A stretch of DNA of 17,197 bases from JAQGMJ01 sp036271855 (GTDB taxonomy: Bacteria > Pseudomonadota > Gammaproteobacteria > Burkholderiales > JAEUOS01). The stretch's first letter is position 1; each line of letters begins with the position of its first letter. Location of the stretch: NCBI GenBank assembly GCA_036271855.1, contig DATAZV010000548.1:1-17197 (forward strand). The letters are read 5' to 3'. The notes below the pieces were generated by a model. That model saw only the letters and a list, made by a program, of their open reading frames with translations. It was not told where the DNA came from and searched no databases. This document shows, in pieces, positions 13,869-17,197 of the stretch. Position numbers and translations under genes: made by a program.

Positions 13869-15071
13869 ATGCCCCGTCTAAGCCAACGCTCCACCTCCCT
13901 CGGCACCGAGAACGCCTTTGTCGTCCTCGCCGAAGTCACCGAACTGATGCGCAAAGGCAAGGACATCATCTCCTTTTGCATCGGCCAGCCGGATTTCCCG
14001 ACGCCGGTCAACATCCAGGACGCCGCCGTCAAGGCGATCCGCGAAGGCAAGCACGGCTACACACCCTCCGCCGGCATCCCCGAGTTGCGTGAAGCCATTG
14101 CGAAAGAAGTGAATCGCATGCGCGGCCTGAATGTCTCGGCCGACGACGTGGTGGTTGGCTCTGGCGCCAAGCCTTTCATCGCCTATGCAATTCTGTCGAC
14201 CACCGATTTCGGCACCGGCGACGAAGTGATCTACCCCAACCCCGGCTTTCCGATCTACGAGTCGCAAATCATTGCCAATGGCGCGGTGCCGGTGCCGCTC
14301 GGGCTGAAGGAAGCGCGCAAGTTCGCCTTCGACCCGGTCGAGCTCGAAGCCAAGATCACGCCCAAGACCCGGCTGCTGATCCTCAACACCCCGCACAACC
14401 CCACCGGCGGCTCGCTCTCTGCCCAGGATTTGGCGGACATCGCCGCCATCATGCGCCGTCATCCGGACGTGTGGATCTACGCCGACGAAATCTATTCGCG
14501 CCTGGTCTACGACGGCAAGTTCCAGTCCATCGCCGCGCTGCCAGACATGCTGGAGCGCACCATCATTTCCGACGGCGCTTCCAAGACCTGGGCGATGACC
14601 GGCTGGCGCATCGGCTACGCGGTCAACAAGACCCTGGCGCCGGTGTTCACCCGCTGGGTCACCAACACCGAATCCTGCGCCTCGCACATCAGCCAGTGGG
14701 CCGCGGTGGAGGCCTTGAACGGCCCGCAGGACGCCGCCGAGATGATGAAGCAAAGCTTTCTCGAGCGCCGCGACCTGATCGTCGGCCTATTGAACAAGGT
14801 GCCGGGCATTTCCTGCCTGGTGCCGGGCGGCGCCTTCTACGCCTGGCCGAATGTCACCGAAGCCTGCCGCATGACCGGCTGCACCGACTCCGAGGATTTC
14901 CGCAAAAAGTTGCTCAACGAAGCCGGCGTCGCCGTGCTGGCCGACATCCACTTCGGCGCGCGGGTGGCGGGCGAAGGCCAGCACATCCGCTTTTCCTATG
15001 CGGCGTCCAACGAGGCTATCAAAAACGGCGTGGCGCGGATTGCCGACTGGATCAAGAAGAACGCCAAGTAA
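13869..15071 (+). CDS. Class I/II PLP-dependent aminotransferase (aspartate aminotransferase-like)
   Basis: A 400-aa fold-type I aminotransferase acting in the cytoplasm. Features in order are FCIGQPDFPTP near residues 37-47, HGYTPSAGIPELREAI, GSGAKPFIAYAI, YPNPGFPIYES, NTPHNPTGG (the Asn that contacts the PLP ring), YADEIYSRLVYDG (Asp and Tyr binding PLP), the Schiff-base lysine K239 in SDGASKTWAMTGWRIGYA, and HIRFSYA with the carboxylate-binding arginine. The residues needed for catalysis are all present. The sequence fits the broad aspartate/alanine/aromatic group of transaminases, and the amino-acid partner cannot be fixed from sequence. It has its own candidate promoter and is followed 46 nt later by the DsrE-like gene. 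There is no strong ribosome site; CACAGTCAAATC precedes the ATG. Confidence 0.88.
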   Translation: MPRLSQRSTSLGTENAFVVLAEVTELMRKGKDIISFCIGQPDFPTPVNIQDAAVKAIREGKHGYTPSAGIPELREAIAKEVNRMRGLNVSADDVVVGSGAKPFIAYAILSTTDFGTGDEVIYPNPGFPIYESQIIANGAVPVPLGLKEARKFAFDPVELEAKITPKTRLLILNTPHNPTGGSLSAQDLADIAAIMRRHPDVWIYADEIYSRLVYDGKFQSIAALPDMLERTIISDGASKTWAMTGWRIGYAVNKTLAPVFTRWVTNTESCASHISQWAAVEALNGPQDAAEMMKQSFLERRDLIVGLLNKVPGISCLVPGGAFYAWPNVTEACRMTGCTDSEDFRKKLLNEAGVAVLADIHFGARVAGEGQHIRFSYAASNEAIKNGVARIADWIKKNAK

Positions 15072-15075
15072 GCGC

Positions 15076-15091
15076 GCCGGCCTTTGCCGGT
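15076..15091 (+). repeat. GC-rich hairpin after the aminotransferase (second copy)
   Basis: GCCGGCCTTTGCCGGT forms a 5-6 bp stem with a CTTT loop, starting 4 nt after the aminotransferase stop. It is a near copy of 13747-13762 and likewise lacks a T-run. It lies 26 nt ahead of the DsrE-like start codon. Confidence 0.45.
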
Positions 15092-15117
15092 TCCCGCCTC
15101 ATCAAGAAAGGCTTGCC

Positions 15118-15564
15118 GTGAAATCAGCTTTCCGTTTTTTCTCCAGCCGCCTGCTGGCCGTGCTCGCAGCGCTTCTGCTGACGCTATGCGCCGCGCCCGC
15201 CGCCTGGGCGCAGGCTACGCCCAAGACCAAGGTCGTGTTCCAGGTCAGCGATGCCGACCCGGCAAAGTGGAACCTCGCGCTCAACAACATCAAGAACGTG
15301 CAGACCGACCTGGGGGCGGGCAATGTCGAAGTCGAGCTGGTGGCCTACGGCCCCGGCATCGGCATCCTCAAGGCCGAGTCCTTGGCCGGCAACCGCGTGC
15401 GCGAAGCCCTGGGCAGCGGCGTGGCGGTGATGGCGTGCGAGAACACCATGCAGAACCAGAAGCTCACCAAGGATGACATGCTGCCCGGCATCGGCTACGT
15501 GCCGGCCGGCGTGGTGGAACTGATCAAGCGCCAGCAGCAGGGCTGGGCCTACATCCGCCCCTGA
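15118..15564 (+). CDS. Secreted DsrE/DsrF-like protein (COG1416 type)
   Basis: A 148-aa exported protein. The start is the GTG at 15118, preceded by AAGAAAGG and opening a clear signal peptide (SSRLLAVLAALLLTLCAAPAAWA|QA, cleavage near residue 31). The mature domain has the DsrE-like alpha/beta pattern: KVVFQVSDADPAKWNLALNN, VEVELVAYGPGI, and GVAVMACENTM, where C107 is the conserved cysteine of this family. DsrE relatives handle sulfur through a cysteine in this loop, but periplasmic versions like this are mostly uncharacterised. There is no CxxC and no second cysteine in the mature form. The gene converges on the antiporter gene, with 18 nt between stops. Family is fairly sure; role unknown. 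Confidence 0.82.
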   Translation: MKSAFRFFSSRLLAVLAALLLTLCAAPAAWAQATPKTKVVFQVSDADPAKWNLALNNIKNVQTDLGAGNVEVELVAYGPGIGILKAESLAGNRVREALGSGVAVMACENTMQNQKLTKDDMLPGIGYVPAGVVELIKRQQQGWAYIRP

Positions 15565-15582
15565 TCAGGCGCCGCGGGCGCG

Positions 15583-16821
15583 TCAATCGCCGGCCAGCAG
15601 CCCAAGGCGGGCCGCCAGCCAGCGCGTGGTGGTGGCCTGGATCAGGATGGTCATCAGGATGGCGATGAAGGTGACCGCCGCAATCGCTTGCGCGCCCGGC
15701 ACCTTCATGCCCAGCAGAAGGCCGGCCAGCGCGGCGGGGATTACCCCGGTCTCGCGGGTCCAGCACATGAAGAGCAACTCGTTGATGCTCCAGCGCGCGC
15801 GGCGGTCCGGCCAGGCGCAGGCGAACACCGTCAGTGGCCGCGCGATCAACATGAAGACCAGCACCACCAGCACGCCGCCGCCCAGGTACTGGCCGATGAC
15901 CGCAAAGTCCACCTGCGCGCCCAGCAGGATGAAAATGAACATGCGCATCAGCAGGGTGGTCATGGCGACGAATTCGTTCAAGCGCCGCGCATCGTCCGGG
16001 CCGATGTCGAATCCGAAGGCGTCGCGGTTGCCGATCATGATGCCGAACACGAACACCGCCATGAAGCCGCTGGCGTCCACGCCGTCGGCCGAAAGAAAGG
16101 CGCCGATCACCGCCATCAGCGTCACCAGCGGGGCGTATTCGGTGAGGAAGTTGTAGCGCTCGTGGCCGATCAAAAGCGCCGCCAGGTAGCCCAGCGCCGC
16201 GCCGATAACGATGCCGAAGCCGGCCTGCTTGGCGAAATCGAGCAGCGATTGCGCGAGCGAGAAATCCCCTTTGCCCAGCGCCATCCCCAGCACCGCGAAG
16301 GCGAGGATGGCGCCGACGGCGTCGTTGAAGGCGGACTCGCTCATCACCGTCTGCGCCAGGCGCTCGCGGATGCGGACCTGGCGAAAGATCGGGACCAGCG
16401 TAGCCGGGTCGGTGGAGGCGATTACCGCGCCCAACAGCGCCGCGGTGACCCAGGGCAGCCCGAGCAGCAGGTGCGCGGCCAGCATGCACACCGCCGCCGT
16501 GATCAGCACGCCGATGGTGGCGATGGCCGCCAGGGTGATCCACACCTGGCGCAGCACCTTCAGGCGCACCGAGGCGCCGCCGTCGAACAGCAGATAGCAC
16601 GAGCCGAAAATCAGGATGATCTGGTTCAGCGCCGAGTCCGCGCGCAGATGAATCAGTTGCGCGCCGCCGGGCCCGAAAGCCATGCCCGCCAAAAGGAAGA
16701 CGGCGATGTCGGGCACCTTGAGTCGCTTGGCCAGCAAGGCCGCCACCGCGCCGGTGGCCAAAATAATGCCGCACATGAGCAACACCTGCTTGGCGGCTTC
16801 GGTCGAGCTGGAGGGTTCCAC
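15583..16821 (-). CDS. CPA1-family cation:proton antiporter (NhaP-like)
   Basis: An inner-membrane Na+(K+)/H+ exchanger of 412 aa with about 12 hydrophobic segments. The ion-binding core is visible: ASTDPATLVPIF (T137, D138) in one broken helix and SESAFNDAVG (E162, N166, D167) in the next, the arrangement of NhaP/CPA1 transporters, in contrast to the adjacent DD pair of CPA2 NhaA. LFDGGASVRL (79-88), GVDASGFMAVFVFGIMIGN and the late CWTRETGVIPAALAG are also typical. There is no C-terminal TrkA or CorC regulatory domain, so it is shorter than NhaP2/CvrA. The start is a GTG at 16821; a stop codon lies three codons upstream, so it cannot be longer. No ribosome site is visible. Likely role is pH and cation balance; ion preference is not determinable. 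Confidence 0.9.
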   Translation of the reverse strand: MEPSSSTEAAKQVLLMCGIILATGAVAALLAKRLKVPDIAVFLLAGMAFGPGGAQLIHLRADSALNQIILIFGSCYLLFDGGASVRLKVLRQVWITLAAIATIGVLITAAVCMLAAHLLLGLPWVTAALLGAVIASTDPATLVPIFRQVRIRERLAQTVMSESAFNDAVGAILAFAVLGMALGKGDFSLAQSLLDFAKQAGFGIVIGAALGYLAALLIGHERYNFLTEYAPLVTLMAVIGAFLSADGVDASGFMAVFVFGIMIGNRDAFGFDIGPDDARRLNEFVAMTTLLMRMFIFILLGAQVDFAVIGQYLGGGVLVVLVFMLIARPLTVFACAWPDRRARWSINELLFMCWTRETGVIPAALAGLLLGMKVPGAQAIAAVTFIAILMTILIQATTTRWLAARLGLLAGD

Positions 16822-16826
16822 GGGGG

Positions 16827-16832
16827 ATTATG
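16827..16832 (-). promoter_or_regulatory. Putative -10 element (CATAAT) just ahead of the antiporter start
   Basis: On the minus strand CATAAT lies 5 nt before the GTG start. If it is a real -10, transcription would begin at or next to the start codon and the message would be leaderless, which would explain the missing ribosome site. No convincing -35 is present. Confidence 0.3.
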
Positions 16833-17054
16833 GGAAGTGAATGGTCATACAGCGGATAAGCGCATTGTCGCAGTCCCGCCGCCAGAGTCAAGACGAAGGG
16901 ACGCGCGTACGCGGAATGCACCAGCCGCGCGCGCATGGGCCTTGGCCGGTGTTAGACTCCGGGCCGTTTGTCGTCCGGCTTTCGCGGTTCGGCTTTTCAC
17001 CTTGATTTCCAGGCGCGGCTCCCGGTACGGGAGCGCGCCGGCAACGGAGATTCC

Positions 17055-17197
17055 ATGAGCACCCTGGCCCACCCCGGCTCCAAAGCCGGCAATTCCCTGT
17101 CCCTCAACATGAAGCTGCTGGCCCACCATGAGCTGGACGGCTTCGGCGGCATCGGCGAAGGCATGGCGCTGCAAAAAACCAAGGACGGCCGGCGCAT
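17055..17197 (+). CDS. Start of a protein gene, possibly LVIVD-repeat type (3' truncated)
   Basis: An ATG at 17055 with a CGGAGA ribosome site 6 nt upstream opens a frame that runs off the window end. The 47 visible residues read MSTLAHPGSK..., then LLAHHELDGFGGIGEGMALQ and a DGRRI stretch. No signal peptide is seen. The LLAHHELDGFGGIGEGM wording resembles the N terminus of bacterial LVIVD-repeat beta-propeller proteins as I remember them, but too little is present to be sure. It is divergent from the antiporter gene across a 233-bp gap in which I see no other gene. Confidence 0.55.
   Translation, partial: MSTLAHPGSKAGNSLSLNMKLLAHHELDGFGGIGEGMALQKTKDGRR

Noticed and set aside
15688..17058. 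A 456-codon open frame on the plus strand opposite the antiporter gene
   Set aside because: It mirrors a well-supported membrane transporter and its translation is a low-complexity string of Arg, Gln, His and Ala.

Overview
The window is GC-rich, densely coded bacterial chromosome, about 17.2 kb. The gene set (DusA, PncB, an ECF sigma/anti-sigma pair, Yx(FWY)xxD secreted proteins, a CPA1 antiporter, a secreted DsrE-like protein) and the promoter and codon style suggest a Betaproteobacterium. That placement is inference; there is no rRNA or other phylogenetic marker. I see no tRNA, rRNA, CRISPR array, insertion sequence, integrase, phage gene or attachment site, and no compositional island.

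Layout. (1) 2-4666, plus strand: the end of a membrane protein, a small unknown protein, then the two subunits of a hydantoinase/oxoprolinase-type enzyme (HyuA, HyuB), closely spaced and probably one operon. (2) 4685-7425, minus strand: reading 5' to 3', a secreted TPR protein, a Yx(FWY)xxD lipoprotein, a second and soluble Yx(FWY)xxD protein, an ECF sigma factor and its membrane anti-sigma factor. (3) 7556-9181: a short-chain dehydrogenase (plus) converging on a ROK-family sugar kinase (minus). (4) 9182-9654: the only intergenic stretch over 300 bp. (5) 9655-15564, plus strand: DusA (tRNA dihydrouridine synthase), PncB (nicotinate phosphoribosyltransferase), two tandem paralogous alpha/beta hydrolases, a class I aminotransferase and a secreted DsrE-like protein. 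(6) 15583-16821, minus strand: a CPA1 cation:proton antiporter. (7) From 17055: the start of a gene cut by the window edge.

How the genes work together. The most coherent unit is the minus-strand sigma-factor cluster. Three small exported proteins, each with a CxxxC cysteine pair, are encoded ahead of an ECF sigma factor and an anti-sigma factor with one membrane span and a large periplasmic domain. Both Yx(FWY)xxD genes are preceded by the same two-part element, GGGAATAA then 15 bases then GTT, which I find nowhere else in the window. It is a plausible binding site for the sigma factor encoded downstream. I infer an envelope-sensing, self-regulated module of unknown signal; this is the best candidate for an undescribed system here. 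The remaining genes look like ordinary metabolism and RNA modification, although the substrates of the Hyu enzyme, the dehydrogenase and the hydrolase pair cannot be read from sequence.
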